Positions 45,231-54,157 of a stretch of 64,000 bases of DNA are shown here, piece after piece. How positions within the stretch are numbered: position 1 is the stretch's first letter; the number at the start of each line of letters is the position of its first letter. Source of the stretch: Chryseobacterium sp. MA9. Its GTDB lineage: Bacteria; Bacteroidota; Bacteroidia; Flavobacteriales; Weeksellaceae. The notes under the pieces were generated by a model. It was not told the DNA's origin. It searched no databases and was given only the letters and a program-made list of their open reading frames with translations. The stretch is taken from positions 1,488,001-1,552,000 of the forward strand of contig NZ_CP075170.1 in the NCBI RefSeq assembly GCF_024399315.1. The letters are read 5' to 3'. The translations under genes were made by a program, and so were the position numbers.

Positions 45231-45938
45231 TTATTTTTCTTTCTTTTTGGACAGCATCCATTCATAAAGCTGCGGATTAGAATAAGTTGAATCCCATGAA
45301 TTATGATTGTCATTAGGGAAGATAACCAATTCTGCTGTTGAATTTACAGGATGTAGCTTCTGATAAAAATTAAAAGCATTGGCAGGCAGTACAATATCAT
45401 CCATTCCGCCATGAAATATTTTCATATTCAAATCCTTAAACTGATGAATATTGGCCGTCATTACCTGATCTGTAGGAGCACAAACCGAAACCACTGCTGC
45501 AAACATTTCAGGATGCTCCATGGCAAGCTTCAATGTTCCCCAGCCTCCCATAGAAAGTCCGGTAAGATAAATACGGGAAGCATCTATGTTATATTTTTTC
45601 TGAATTTCTTTAATCAGATTGTATACAGTAACGGTATCCCACCATGTTCCTTCCGGACATTGGGGTGCCAGAATAGCCACAGGTTCTTTGATCAGGTTCT
45701 TATAGGTAAACGGGCTGTGTGCTTTGACTAAATCAAGGTTAGTTCCGCGTTCTCCTGAACCGTGAAGAAAGACTATTAATGGTACATTTCCTTTTGCATT
45801 CTGCGGATAATCCAGAATGTAGGATATCTTTTCCTGTCTTTTAATTTCTTTATTAAGTTCTGCTTTTATCTCCTGTCCATTTAATTGTAATGAAAACGGC
45901 AGAAGTAAAAGAGGAATATGTTTGAGTTTTAATTTCAT
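45231..45938 (-). CDS. Secreted esterase-like alpha/beta hydrolase of the PUL
   Basis: 235 residues from ATG 45938 (MKLKLKHIPLLLLPFSLQLN), which gives a signal peptide; the frame reaches 123 bp further but that part overlaps the GH144 gene. The fold resembles PHB-depolymerase/feruloyl-esterase-like hydrolases: LIVFLHGSGERG (oxyanion loop), Ser in LTGLSMGGWG, Asp in FHGGMDDIV, and His in PNDNHNSW. In a polysaccharide locus such an enzyme probably removes ester decorations from the sugar. It is 38 bp behind the GH144 gene. Confidence 0.85.
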   Translation of the reverse strand: MKLKLKHIPLLLLPFSLQLNGQEIKAELNKEIKRQEKISYILDYPQNAKGNVPLIVFLHGSGERGTNLDLVKAHSPFTYKNLIKEPVAILAPQCPEGTWWDTVTVYNLIKEIQKKYNIDASRIYLTGLSMGGWGTLKLAMEHPEMFAAVVSVCAPTDQVMTANIHQFKDLNMKIFHGGMDDIVLPANAFNFYQKLHPVNSTAELVIFPNDNHNSWDSTYSNPQLYEWMLSKKKEK

Positions 45939-45976
45939 ATTGATTTCGGTTTTGACGAAAGTCTTGGGATCTGGTG

Positions 45977-47371
45977 TTATTTTATTCCATATTTGGTTGA
46001 CTGGAAACTTAGTTTTTTCAATCCCTGCTGAATTTCCGGGGCATTCATAAACAGTTTCCAAAGGAATCCCGATCTGTAGTTTTCAATCATAGGTGCTATA
46101 GTTCCCTGATCTATCGCCAGATATCTTGGGGTAAACCAATTGTTGTAATTAATTGATGTAGCATCGTAAGGACCCGCAGATCCTATAAATTCAGGGGTTT
46201 GGGTATAAATGAATCTCAGGAAAGCCATTGATTCTTTCGGCGTATATGGGAAGCTGCTCAATGCGGCCGTAGGCGTTATCACACCGTTGTCATTATTACC
46301 CGGCATATGAGCTGTATAACCAGTAGTTCCATCTTCATTTCTGGTATAACCGGCTGTCAATCCCCAATAGTTAGGTCCGTAACCTTTCCATTGTTTTGGA
46401 TTTTCAACACAGTATTTGTAATCGATAAGGGTTTGATTTTTATTGATATCAAAATAGTTTTTGACAAGTTTATCAGACAATCCCGTAGGATCCAGCCCGA
46501 TATATGAATATTGTGCCCAGAAAAGCGGCCCGCCATATTCTTCAGCGTAATTGTGTTTTACATACAGAGGTAATCCGTATTTTGTCTTGTCTGTAAGGTA
46601 GGTTCCGTTTCTCGTCCAGCCTTTGTAATAGGTTTCGGCATCAATAGAATATGTAGGTGAAGATGCTGCCAGAATATAAGTAATAAGACATTCATTATAT
46701 CCTTCCAGAGGAAAATTCATTTCCCATTGGTACTCCGGTGACCAGTGCCAGTAAAGAACTTTTTCACCTCCTTTCGTATACCAGTTCCACTGAATTCCTT
46801 TCCATAGCTCATCACATTTTGCTGCCAGTGCTTTTTCTTCTGCATTTCCGTTTTTAAAATATTCACGGACCATCAGTATTCCTGAAGTAAGGAATGCGGT
46901 TTCCACAAGATCACCGCCATTATCTTTTTTGCCAAAAGGAACCGTCTTTCCGGTTTCTCCATTGATCCAGTGCGGCCAGGCACCTTTGTGACGGTCTGCC
47001 TTAGCCAGGAAATCCATAATATGAGTAAGCCTTTTTACAGCTTCTTTTCTCGGAACAAATCCTCTTTCTGTTCCCACCAGAATGGTTGCCAGCCCAAAGC
47101 CTGAACCTCCCGTAGTGATAACATGTTTATCATTATCCGGATAGATATTGTCTTCATGATAGCGCTCTCTTCCTAGCATTGAATGAGGTTCTGCATAATC
47201 CCAGAAATACTTCAGAGCATCTTTCTGTACTCTGTCCATCAGCTGTTCATCAGTAATATTACTTTTTGCAGTTTCAATTTTTCCTACTTCCTGTTTGGCA
47301 GCAGGAGCATTTTTACAGGAATATACAAAGAATAAAGAGGTGATAGCCATTGATAATACGTTCCTTTTCAT
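45977..47371 (-). CDS. GH144-type beta-1,2-glucanase-like lipoprotein (glucoamylase-like fold)
   Basis: 464 residues. The lipobox VYSC (Cys19) marks a lipoprotein, probably on the outer-membrane surface. The alpha/alpha-barrel core (about 35-455) has PHSMLGRERYH, TTGGSGFGLATILVG, WHWSPEYQWEMNFPLEGYNEC, NYWGLTAGYTR and HMPGNNDNGVITPTAALSSFPYTP; the pattern corresponds to GH144 (endo-beta-1,2-glucanase CpSGL and the B. thetaiotaomicron BT_3566 type) within the wider glucoamylase-like clan. The assignment to beta-1,2-glucan is by family and by the GH3 neighbour; it could still be another beta-glucan. It is followed by the esterase gene. Confidence 0.8.
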   Translation of the reverse strand: MKRNVLSMAITSLFFVYSCKNAPAAKQEVGKIETAKSNITDEQLMDRVQKDALKYFWDYAEPHSMLGRERYHEDNIYPDNDKHVITTGGSGFGLATILVGTERGFVPRKEAVKRLTHIMDFLAKADRHKGAWPHWINGETGKTVPFGKKDNGGDLVETAFLTSGILMVREYFKNGNAEEKALAAKCDELWKGIQWNWYTKGGEKVLYWHWSPEYQWEMNFPLEGYNECLITYILAASSPTYSIDAETYYKGWTRNGTYLTDKTKYGLPLYVKHNYAEEYGGPLFWAQYSYIGLDPTGLSDKLVKNYFDINKNQTLIDYKYCVENPKQWKGYGPNYWGLTAGYTRNEDGTTGYTAHMPGNNDNGVITPTAALSSFPYTPKESMAFLRFIYTQTPEFIGSAGPYDATSINYNNWFTPRYLAIDQGTIAPMIENYRSGFLWKLFMNAPEIQQGLKKLSFQSTKYGIK

Positions 47372-47400
47372 GAGATCTCTTTTTATAGGGTTTCTAACTA

Positions 47401-47429
47401 AAAGAAGAGGAGAACTTTCATTCTCCTCT
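47401..47429 (-). terminator. Stem-loop between SusD and GH144 genes
   Basis: AGAGGAGAA and TTCTCCTCT pair perfectly across a 6-base loop; on the minus strand a TTCTTTTAG follows. It lies 18 bp after the susD stop, so it may act as partial terminator that lowers expression of the enzymes relative to SusC/SusD. Confidence 0.7.
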
Positions 47430-47446
47430 AATGTTTATGGTTTATT

Positions 47447-48898
47447 TTAATAGCCAGGGTTTTGAGCAGACAATCCACCAGCTTCCATTATGAAGTCTTG
47501 TGGAAGTGGGAATACTTCATGTTTTCCAACGATGAATTTTTTACCACCATCTGCTGCCATTGCTGCTTGTGCTTGTCCGGTTCTTACAAGGTCGAACCAT
47601 CTATCATGCTCAAAAGCAAGCTCTAATCTTCTTTGTTTCCAAATATCTGATCTTACATCTGCCTGAGATGAAGCAGGAGTATTTCCAATATTAGCTCTGT
47701 TTCTTACCTGATTCAGGAAAGGAATAGCAGCTGAAGTTTGTCCTAATTCGTTCATTGCTTCAGCTTTGATTAATAATACCTCAGCATATCTCAAATAACG
47801 AATATTTACATCGGTTGAAGCCTGATCTCTATAATTTGAAGAATAAGCTTTATAATTATAGAATTTATTTTCTGTATTTGGACCTACATAATACCCATCA
47901 TATAATGTCATATCTCTGTGGATAATCGTAGCATCTCTTCTTGAATCTGTTGCAGAGTAAGCATCGTACAGACCTTGGGTAGGTGTAGCAAATCCCCAGC
48001 CCCAGCCTGTAGTACCTCTTGCTCCCTGAACCTGACTATACTGTTGAATTGCTCTTCCTGCTGTTCCTCCACTACCATTAATTTCAAAGATAGATTCAGC
48101 ATTGTTTTCTCCTGAAACTTTATAAATCTCCTGGAAGTTAGGGGTCAATGAATAACCTGTAACCAAATTAGTCTCATCCACAGCCAACTGCCATTTTTTC
48201 TGATATAAATACACCTTAGCTAAAAGTGCATGAGCAGCACCTTTTGTAGCTCTTTGTCCTCCAGTTCCAGAAGGCAAAACTGCTGCGGCGTCTTTAAGGT
48301 CTTTTTCTATAAATGCATAAATTTCTTCTTTACTTTTTCTTGTAAGTGTCATCAATTTATCTGCTTCAACCCCTGTTACAGGAACGTGGTCCACCAATGG
48401 AACTCCTCCAAAAGATTTTACTAAAGTAAAATACATAAATGCTCTTAAAAATTTAGCTTCCCCAGCTAACCTTTCACGTAATTGCGGATCAGCTTTATCT
48501 AATTGAGGGAGATATTTCAATGCCTGGTTGCATCTGTTAATTCCCTGATAATTCGATGCAAACAATTCTTTAAATGATGGAGTTGAGGGTGTAAATGTCA
48601 AAGCATCCAGAATATCTTTATCCGAGCCTGAATCACTTGCACTTGAACCTTTATCTGCATCATCAGAAACAATTGATGTAACCCCTATCCAGGCAAATGT
48701 ACTCATGTTCCAATCTAAAAATTTAGCATAAATAGCAGTAACTAAACTATTTGCCCCTGTATCATTATTATATATTTCACCCAATGCAGACTCAGGAATT
48801 GCTTCTGTAGGTGATACATCTATAAAGTCATTACTACAACTTTGGTTAACAGCTCCTAAAATTAAAAATGCAGCTGCTATGATATATTTCTTGTTCAT
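47447..48898 (-). CDS. susD: RagB/SusD-family outer-membrane lipoprotein
   Basis: 483 residues. Lipobox NQSC (Cys21) anchors it at the cell surface, where it closes over SusC and captures the glycan. TPR-like helices include AGEAKFLRAFMYFTLVKSFGGVPLVD, the usual SusD stretch, and RYAEVLLIKAEAMNELG with the C-terminal RNRANIG...WKQRRLELAFEHDRWFDLVRTG. It begins 3 bp beyond the SusC stop, a typical pair. The gene symbol is used as a family label. Confidence 0.95.
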   Translation of the reverse strand: MNKKYIIAAAFLILGAVNQSCSNDFIDVSPTEAIPESALGEIYNNDTGANSLVTAIYAKFLDWNMSTFAWIGVTSIVSDDADKGSSASDSGSDKDILDALTFTPSTPSFKELFASNYQGINRCNQALKYLPQLDKADPQLRERLAGEAKFLRAFMYFTLVKSFGGVPLVDHVPVTGVEADKLMTLTRKSKEEIYAFIEKDLKDAAAVLPSGTGGQRATKGAAHALLAKVYLYQKKWQLAVDETNLVTGYSLTPNFQEIYKVSGENNAESIFEINGSGGTAGRAIQQYSQVQGARGTTGWGWGFATPTQGLYDAYSATDSRRDATIIHRDMTLYDGYYVGPNTENKFYNYKAYSSNYRDQASTDVNIRYLRYAEVLLIKAEAMNELGQTSAAIPFLNQVRNRANIGNTPASSQADVRSDIWKQRRLELAFEHDRWFDLVRTGQAQAAMAADGGKKFIVGKHEVFPLPQDFIMEAGGLSAQNPGY

Positions 48899-48901
48899 TT
48901 T

Positions 48902-51751
48902 TTAAAAATTTAGGTTAACACCAAATACAAAAGATCTCAATGTAGGATAAGCATCCAATTCTACTCCTGCACGTTTATATGGATCTCCTTCTGCAGTAGG
49001 ATCCGCAGGATTGTATCCAGATAATTCTGAAGAATATCCTGAATATTTCTGGAACACAAAAGGATTAATTGCACTTACATAAAGCTTAATTGATTTTACA
49101 TAATCAGTTAAGTTCTTAAATGTATATCCTACCGAAATATTATTGATTCTGAAATAATCTCCACTTTCTAAATAGAATGTCGAGGCAATGGGAATATTTG
49201 CAGGATTTACAGGATTCGCAGCGTTAGTATTTGTTGGTGTCCAGAAATTATTTGCTACAGAAGCCTCAACATTTTCACCACCATTTCTTTGTGCTTTTTT
49301 ACCATTGTATACTTTAAATCCAAAAGCTCCATAACCACTCAAGGCAAAGTCCCAATTTTTATAAGACATTGAGATATTTACACCTAACGTTGATTTTGGA
49401 ATGTAAGAATCAAAGAAACGTCTGTCTCCTGGGTCTGCACTTCCTGTAACTCCGTTACCATTCAAGTCTTTAAACTTCAGGTTACCATTTGCATCATAAC
49501 CATCAGCTTCCCATAAATAGAAACTTCCTAATGCATAACCAACTGCATTAGCGTTAAAAAGTTTTGTATCTTGTCCATTTCCAAGATTTCCTCCCACAAT
49601 TTGAGAAACCGGCTTAGAAAGATCAATGCTGGCAAGCTTGTTCTTATTATAAGAATAATTGGCACCAATTGAATAGGTAAAATCCTCACCTACTTTATCA
49701 GCCCAGTTTAGGCTTATCTCAGCACCTTTATTAACAACACTTCCCATATGTGAATAATTCAAATCAGAAATTCCGGTTGCCATATAGGGAACAACACCCA
49801 AAATAAGATTTTTGGTTTTTCTGTTATAGATATCAAAAGTACCTGTCAATCTTCTATCCAAGATACCAAAATCTAATCCTAAAGAAGATTCTTCTGTAAC
49901 TTCCCATCCCAAATCCGGATCGTAACCTTTATTGACAGTAACTCCATTACTTACTGGTGAACTTCCAAACGCATAATTATAAGTTGCTCCCATTGAAAGA
50001 GGTAAATAATTCAGAGGGACATTCTGGTTTCCGATTTTACCCCATCCACCTCTAAGCTTTAACAAGTCAAAGAAGCCATCTTTCATAAAGTTTTCTTCAG
50101 AGATAATCCAACCTGCACCAAATGATGGGAATGTTCCCCATTTATTACCAGCAGCAAATTGAGAAGAACCATCTCTTCTGATTGTTCCACTTAATAAATA
50201 ACGATTCATAAATTTATATTGGAATCGTCCGAAATAGGAAATGGTAGTATTTCTGTTTCCTTTTATAGATTCAAGAGCTTTAGTATCGCTATCACTATAC
50301 AGATTACCATAATAATCAACGCCGCTAAGGTTCCAGTAATCTTTTGAAACAGGAACATCTTTTCTGTTAATAATCAAAGTCTCAAGCCCATTCTTTACTG
50401 AAGCTTCTGTACCTACAACAACTTCAATATCATGGTTTTCAATTTTCTTTGTATATGTTAAATAATTATTAAGTAACCAGTTGAAATAGTTTTGACTTTT
50501 ATTAGTCAATCTGGTAAGTGGTGATGTAGTTGAATATTGATTATCCGTTCTCATCGGATCACTATCTAACCAGAACGATTTAGAATTTACGAAATTATAA
50601 TATTTATAATTACCATACTCTCCACTAAACTGAGAGGTAAACTTTAAATCTTTATAGATATCTATATCCAATTTTAATCCACCTTGTAATAAGAAATTTC
50701 TACCTCTTTGGTTGTCATAAGCAAGCTGCATCACAGGATTACCCACATTATTAAATCTACCTCCTTCATAATCAATATTTCCAGTAGTCTTATTATAAAT
50801 AGGCTGACCGTATTTTCCATTCGGATAATATACAGGAACTAATGGCGATTGTTTGTAAGCATTTGTAAAAGCGCCATATGATTTAGGAGTATCATTCGTA
50901 AAAGTAGCACTTAAGGTCTGAGCTAACCTGATACCTTTAGTAATTCTGAACTCGTTATTCGTTCTTACTGTGGTTCTATTGTAATTGGTTCCTTTAAGGA
51001 TAGATTGTTCATCGTAATTGCTTAAACTTAAAAAGTATTTTGCAACTTCTGAAGATCCGGAAATAGATAAATTATGTTGGTTATAAATACCTGTCCTTGT
51101 AATTTCTTTAAACCAATCAGTATCGTATGGTTGATTAGGATTCAAATAATTACTTGCTTTACCTGCGTTATTATAATTCGCAAATTCAGACCCGTTAGCC
51201 ATTTTGATGGTTTTTAAAGGGCTTCTAAATCCAACCAATCCATCATAGGAAACACTTAACTTTCCTCTACCTGATTTTGTAGTAATAATGATTACCCCAT
51301 TAGCAGCTCTGTTACCATAAATTGCCAACGCTGCTGCATCTTTCAATACATCATATGTCAGAATATCATTAGAATTGATATTATTAATGTTATCTGTAAA
51401 CATTCCATCAACAACATACAAAGGAGTTCTTCCTCCTAGTACCGTTCCAAGTCCTCTGATCATCACCGTCGGAGTTGATCCGGGTGCATCTGAAGCAATT
51501 ACCTGTACCCCAGCTGCTTTACCCTGAATAGCTTGTGACGCATTCAATACTTTGGTTTTAGTTACTTCATCTGCACTGATAGAACTAATAGAAGTAGTAT
51601 TATCTACTTTTTTACGGCTACCATATCCAATCATAACGACTTCATCGATTTTTTGGACTTTAGCAGAATCTTGTGTAACCTGTGCATTCACGTTCATACC
51701 GAAGTACAAAACAGCAATGAGACATGAATACTTTAAATTACTTTGTTTCAT
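48902..51751 (-). CDS. susC: SusC/RagA-family TonB-dependent transporter
   Basis: 949 residues. Signal peptide (MKQSNLKYSCLIAVLYFGMNVNA), a TonB box (KIDEVVMIGYG), plug domain with VMIRGLGTVLGGRTPLYVVDG and DAAALAIYGNRAANGVIIITT, and a 22-strand barrel that ends in F (SFVFGVNLNF). It imports oligosaccharides using TonB energy. Unlike many SusC proteins it lacks the N-terminal carboxypeptidase-regulatory-like domain, so it is the short form. First gene of the PUL, with a -7-like box at 51839-51846. The gene symbol is a family label. Confidence 0.95.
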   Translation of the reverse strand: MKQSNLKYSCLIAVLYFGMNVNAQVTQDSAKVQKIDEVVMIGYGSRKKVDNTTSISSISADEVTKTKVLNASQAIQGKAAGVQVIASDAPGSTPTVMIRGLGTVLGGRTPLYVVDGMFTDNINNINSNDILTYDVLKDAAALAIYGNRAANGVIIITTKSGRGKLSVSYDGLVGFRSPLKTIKMANGSEFANYNNAGKASNYLNPNQPYDTDWFKEITRTGIYNQHNLSISGSSEVAKYFLSLSNYDEQSILKGTNYNRTTVRTNNEFRITKGIRLAQTLSATFTNDTPKSYGAFTNAYKQSPLVPVYYPNGKYGQPIYNKTTGNIDYEGGRFNNVGNPVMQLAYDNQRGRNFLLQGGLKLDIDIYKDLKFTSQFSGEYGNYKYYNFVNSKSFWLDSDPMRTDNQYSTTSPLTRLTNKSQNYFNWLLNNYLTYTKKIENHDIEVVVGTEASVKNGLETLIINRKDVPVSKDYWNLSGVDYYGNLYSDSDTKALESIKGNRNTTISYFGRFQYKFMNRYLLSGTIRRDGSSQFAAGNKWGTFPSFGAGWIISEENFMKDGFFDLLKLRGGWGKIGNQNVPLNYLPLSMGATYNYAFGSSPVSNGVTVNKGYDPDLGWEVTEESSLGLDFGILDRRLTGTFDIYNRKTKNLILGVVPYMATGISDLNYSHMGSVVNKGAEISLNWADKVGEDFTYSIGANYSYNKNKLASIDLSKPVSQIVGGNLGNGQDTKLFNANAVGYALGSFYLWEADGYDANGNLKFKDLNGNGVTGSADPGDRRFFDSYIPKSTLGVNISMSYKNWDFALSGYGAFGFKVYNGKKAQRNGGENVEASVANNFWTPTNTNAANPVNPANIPIASTFYLESGDYFRINNISVGYTFKNLTDYVKSIKLYVSAINPFVFQKYSGYSSELSGYNPADPTAEGDPYKRAGVELDAYPTLRSFVFGVNLNF

Positions 51752-51838
51752 ATAGTTTCAATTTTATTCAAATAAATTCAAATTTGTACCTGTCTCTAAA
51801 TAGTGGAGTTATTTAAAATCTCAAAAAAAGACATTAGC

Positions 51839-51846
51839 CAAAAATA
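51839..51846 (-). promoter_or_regulatory. Candidate -7 box (TATTTTTG) upstream of susC
   Basis: On the minus strand TATTTTTG fits TAnnTTTG, with TTG only 14 bases further upstream, so the -33 is off spacing. It would give a leader of about 80 nt. An inducible promoter may be weak. Confidence 0.4.
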
Positions 51847-52037
51847 GAAAAAATATTGTACAATGTTAAATTATCTTAAACATTTAAGAATTATCTTGTT
51901 TTATTATAATAAAATTAACAACTATTGATTTTTTGTAATTTTATATTCAAAATAAAGATCATTTATCCATCATTTTATTAATCATAAATTATCATTTTTA
52001 TCTCAAAAATTCACCAAATCATACCCCTGATTTAATA

Positions 52038-52069
52038 TTTTGTTAAATAGAGAATAGTAATTACCTTTG
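52038..52069 (+). promoter_or_regulatory. Promoter of the DUF4197 gene (TTTTG-N19-TACCTTTG)
   Basis: TTTTG at 52038-52042, 19 bases, then TACCTTTG at 52062-52069. This is a full match to the Bacteroidota sigma-A consensus TTTG-N19-TAnnTTTG, 46 bp upstream of the ATG at 52116. It is the clearest promoter in the window. The stretch 51752-52115 holds this and the susC promoter and no gene. Confidence 0.7.
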
Positions 52070-52115
52070 GTGCAGTTTTTGAGAAAAAGCATTTAGAAAT
52101 AAATAATAAAAATCA

Positions 52116-52787
52116 ATGAAAAAATATATCATTGCAGCCGCTCTTATAATAGGAACCGGTGCTGTTATTACCACCAGTGTACAATCATGTACAACATTGG
52201 CCACATCAGACATGGGGCTTTCTATTATTAAAAGAATTCTGCTTAATGGTATTGATAAAGGAATGGGTATCTACGGAAACAAGGAGGCCTTTCTGCAGAA
52301 TAATATGGTAGACAAAGCACTTCCCAAAGAGCTAAGAGACATCAACTCTATGCTGGAAAAGGTTGCTCCGTCTTTAGTTGCTAAAGAAAGAGATTATATT
52401 GCACAGGCAGCAGCTTATACGGTAAATACTTCAAAACCTATTCTGGAGGGTGCCGTCAACAGCCTAAACGCTCAGGATGTAACGAGAATCATGCAGGGAA
52501 CTACTGCCACACAGGTTCTGAAAGAAAAAACATCCCAGCAGCTTATTGCCGCAATCGCTCCCAAAGTAGATGAGAAACTGAATGAATACGGGATTGTAAA
52601 AACCATCAACACTGCTTTGTCGGGAAGCAATTTTCTGGGCAGTCTTTTAGGCGGAAATAAAAACACAGTCAATTCAGGTGGATTAAGCCAGCTGGCGTCT
52701 GAACAATTGGTAAATGGGTTATTCAATATCATTGAAGATTACGAGCATCAGAACTCCAAATCTCTCCTGGGACCATTTGGAAAATAG
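52116..52787 (+). CDS. DUF4197 lipoprotein
   Basis: 223 residues. Signal and lipobox VQSC (Cys25). The DUF4197 domain covers almost all of the rest: LLNGIDKGMGIYGNKEAFLQ, ALPKELRDINSMLEKVAPSL and LNAQDVTRIMQGTTATQVL, and ends with LVNGLFNIIEDYE. The family is alpha-helical and exported; no function is known. A canonical promoter is upstream, and the DUF493 gene follows after 34 bp. Confidence 0.9.
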   Translation: MKKYIIAAALIIGTGAVITTSVQSCTTLATSDMGLSIIKRILLNGIDKGMGIYGNKEAFLQNNMVDKALPKELRDINSMLEKVAPSLVAKERDYIAQAAAYTVNTSKPILEGAVNSLNAQDVTRIMQGTTATQVLKEKTSQQLIAAIAPKVDEKLNEYGIVKTINTALSGSNFLGSLLGGNKNTVNSGGLSQLASEQLVNGLFNIIEDYEHQNSKSLLGPFGK

Positions 52788-52821
52788 GAGAAATTTCGTT
52801 ATATTTATATTATATTAATAA

Positions 52822-53133
52822 TTGCAGATGGATATATTACAAGGAAATCAACACGCAAATCCTGAAGATTTTTACAAGTCTTTAAAGGATAAACTGGAGG
52901 ATCATCATGATTTTCCGGAAGATTATTTATTTAAATTTATTATTCCTACAGACCAGTCAAAGCTTACTGAAATATACAGAGTTTTTGACGGCATTAAATT
53001 TACACTGGGAAACCGCGAAAGTAAAAATGGAAAATACACTGCCTGCAACATCAATGCATTTGTTTTGGATGCGGATCAGGTTGTGCATATTTATAAAGAA
53101 GTAGCAAAAATAGAAGGCGTTATTCTATTGTAA
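52822..53133 (+). CDS. DUF493 family protein (YbeD-like)
   Basis: 103 residues, starting MDILQGNQHANPEDFYKSLK if read from the second Met (52825 region), with FPEDYLFKFIIPTDQSKLTEIY and KYTACNINAFVLDADQVVHIYKEV, a ferredoxin-like alpha/beta fold of the DUF493/YbeD family. The role is unknown; YbeD family members are small cytosolic regulators. Possibly co-transcribed with the DUF4197 gene; a terminator follows. Confidence 0.88.
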   Translation: MQMDILQGNQHANPEDFYKSLKDKLEDHHDFPEDYLFKFIIPTDQSKLTEIYRVFDGIKFTLGNRESKNGKYTACNINAFVLDADQVVHIYKEVAKIEGVILL

Positions 53134-53141
53134 AAAAACAG

Positions 53142-53174
53142 AAACCGTTTCATAGTAATGAAGCGGTTTTTTAT
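53142..53174 (+). terminator. Terminator after the DUF493 gene
   Basis: AAACCGTTTCA and TGAAGCGGTTT pair around TAGTAA and are followed by TTTTTT, 9 bp after the stop. Confidence 0.85.
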
Positions 53175-53199
53175 TATTTAAAACATAAATAAAAACACT

Positions 53200-53670
53200 A
53201 TGAATATCCAATTGATCCTCTTTAATATTATTTTAATCACATCTGCAACAAGCTGTGTTCATAAAAATAATAGTGAAAATACTACAACGAATATCAACAT
53301 GGCAGTGCAACAGCAAAAAATTGAACAGATTCAGTTAGCAGAAAGAACAAGAGGGTTCAGCAAAAGCATTGTTTTTACTCCCTCATCAAAGACAACAAAT
53401 ACAAACGAAGACATCGTCAATGCTAAGATATCTTCGGCTGAGTGGAAAGCAGTTTCCCAACTTGCACAAACTCTTGACTTATCTAAGATATCAGACCTTC
53501 AATCCCCTACTACAGGCAGGCATTCTGACCGCGCAATGGCTGCTTATATTATTATTACTTCCAACGGAAAAGAGTATACTTCTTCAAGTTTTGATTCCGG
53601 CCACCCACCAAAAGAACTGGAAGCTTTATATAATGCGATCAACGGAACTGAGAAAACAAAAAACCAATAA
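53200..53670 (+). CDS. Hypothetical lipoprotein
   Basis: 156 residues. Signal peptide and lipobox ATSC (Cys19). The mature part has ISSAEWKAVSQLAQTLDLSKI and SDRAMAAYIIITSNGKEYTSSSFDSGHPP, a beta-rich, small domain found in flavobacterial lipoproteins of unknown role. I do not know a function. Single gene, convergent with the ArsC-like gene across a shared terminator. Confidence 0.8.
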   Translation: MNIQLILFNIILITSATSCVHKNNSENTTTNINMAVQQQKIEQIQLAERTRGFSKSIVFTPSSKTTNTNEDIVNAKISSAEWKAVSQLAQTLDLSKISDLQSPTTGRHSDRAMAAYIIITSNGKEYTSSSFDSGHPPKELEALYNAINGTEKTKNQ

Positions 53671-53674
53671 AATA

Positions 53675-53706
53675 AAAATCCGCTCTTTTACAGAACGGAT
53701 TTTTTT
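53675..53706. terminator. Bidirectional terminator between convergent genes
   Basis: AAAAATCCG and CGGATTTTTTT pair around CTCTTTTACAGAA; U-runs serve both strands. Confidence 0.8.
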
Positions 53707-53719
53707 ATTGATATATTTA

Positions 53720-54070
53720 TTATTTTTCAATAAAGAATTTTACATTTTCAATTGGCCTTCCCAACATGGCAACAGAGCCTTTCACCAGGATTGGCCTTTG
53801 TATCAGAGACGGATTTTCAGAGAGAATCTTCAGCCATTCTTCTTCCGAATAATTTTTATCTGCATAGTTCTCAATATACAACTTATCTGTTTTGCGGATG
53901 ATATGAAAAACACTTTGGTTAAGCTTTTTCAATACGGTTCTGATTTCAAGAATACTTAGCGGATCTTCAACGATATTAATGATCTCAAAAGGCACTCCAT
54001 TTTCGTCAAGATACTCGAGTACGGCATTTGACTTTGAACAGTTTCCGTTATGTAAAACTTTAACTACCAT
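53720..54070 (-). CDS. ArsC/Spx-family arsenate-reductase-like protein
   Basis: 116 residues from ATG 54070 (MVVKVLHNGNCSKSNAVLEY). The active-site loop NGNCSKS replaces the usual PxCSxS; RPILVKGSVAMLGRP provides the substrate Arg region. Such proteins reduce arsenate with glutathione or thioredoxin, or in the Spx branch bind RNA polymerase. No other ars gene is near, so a role in arsenic resistance is not supported by context. Confidence 0.82.
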   Translation of the reverse strand: MVVKVLHNGNCSKSNAVLEYLDENGVPFEIINIVEDPLSILEIRTVLKKLNQSVFHIIRKTDKLYIENYADKNYSEEEWLKILSENPSLIQRPILVKGSVAMLGRPIENVKFFIEK

Positions 54071-54157
54071 GATATAATTATTCAAAAAAATTAATTCTCT
54101 TCAACAAATTTAGGAAGAATTCAACTGAGTTTGTCTTAATATTCTAATAAAAGTATG

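Noticed and set aside
53369..53959. 196-residue plus-strand frame
   Set aside because: It overlaps the hypothetical lipoprotein gene, the shared terminator and the ArsC-like gene, and its composition is not gene-like.
53720..54070. Arsenic resistance operon
   Set aside because: The ArsC-like gene stands alone; no ArsR, ArsB or ACR3 gene is nearby.
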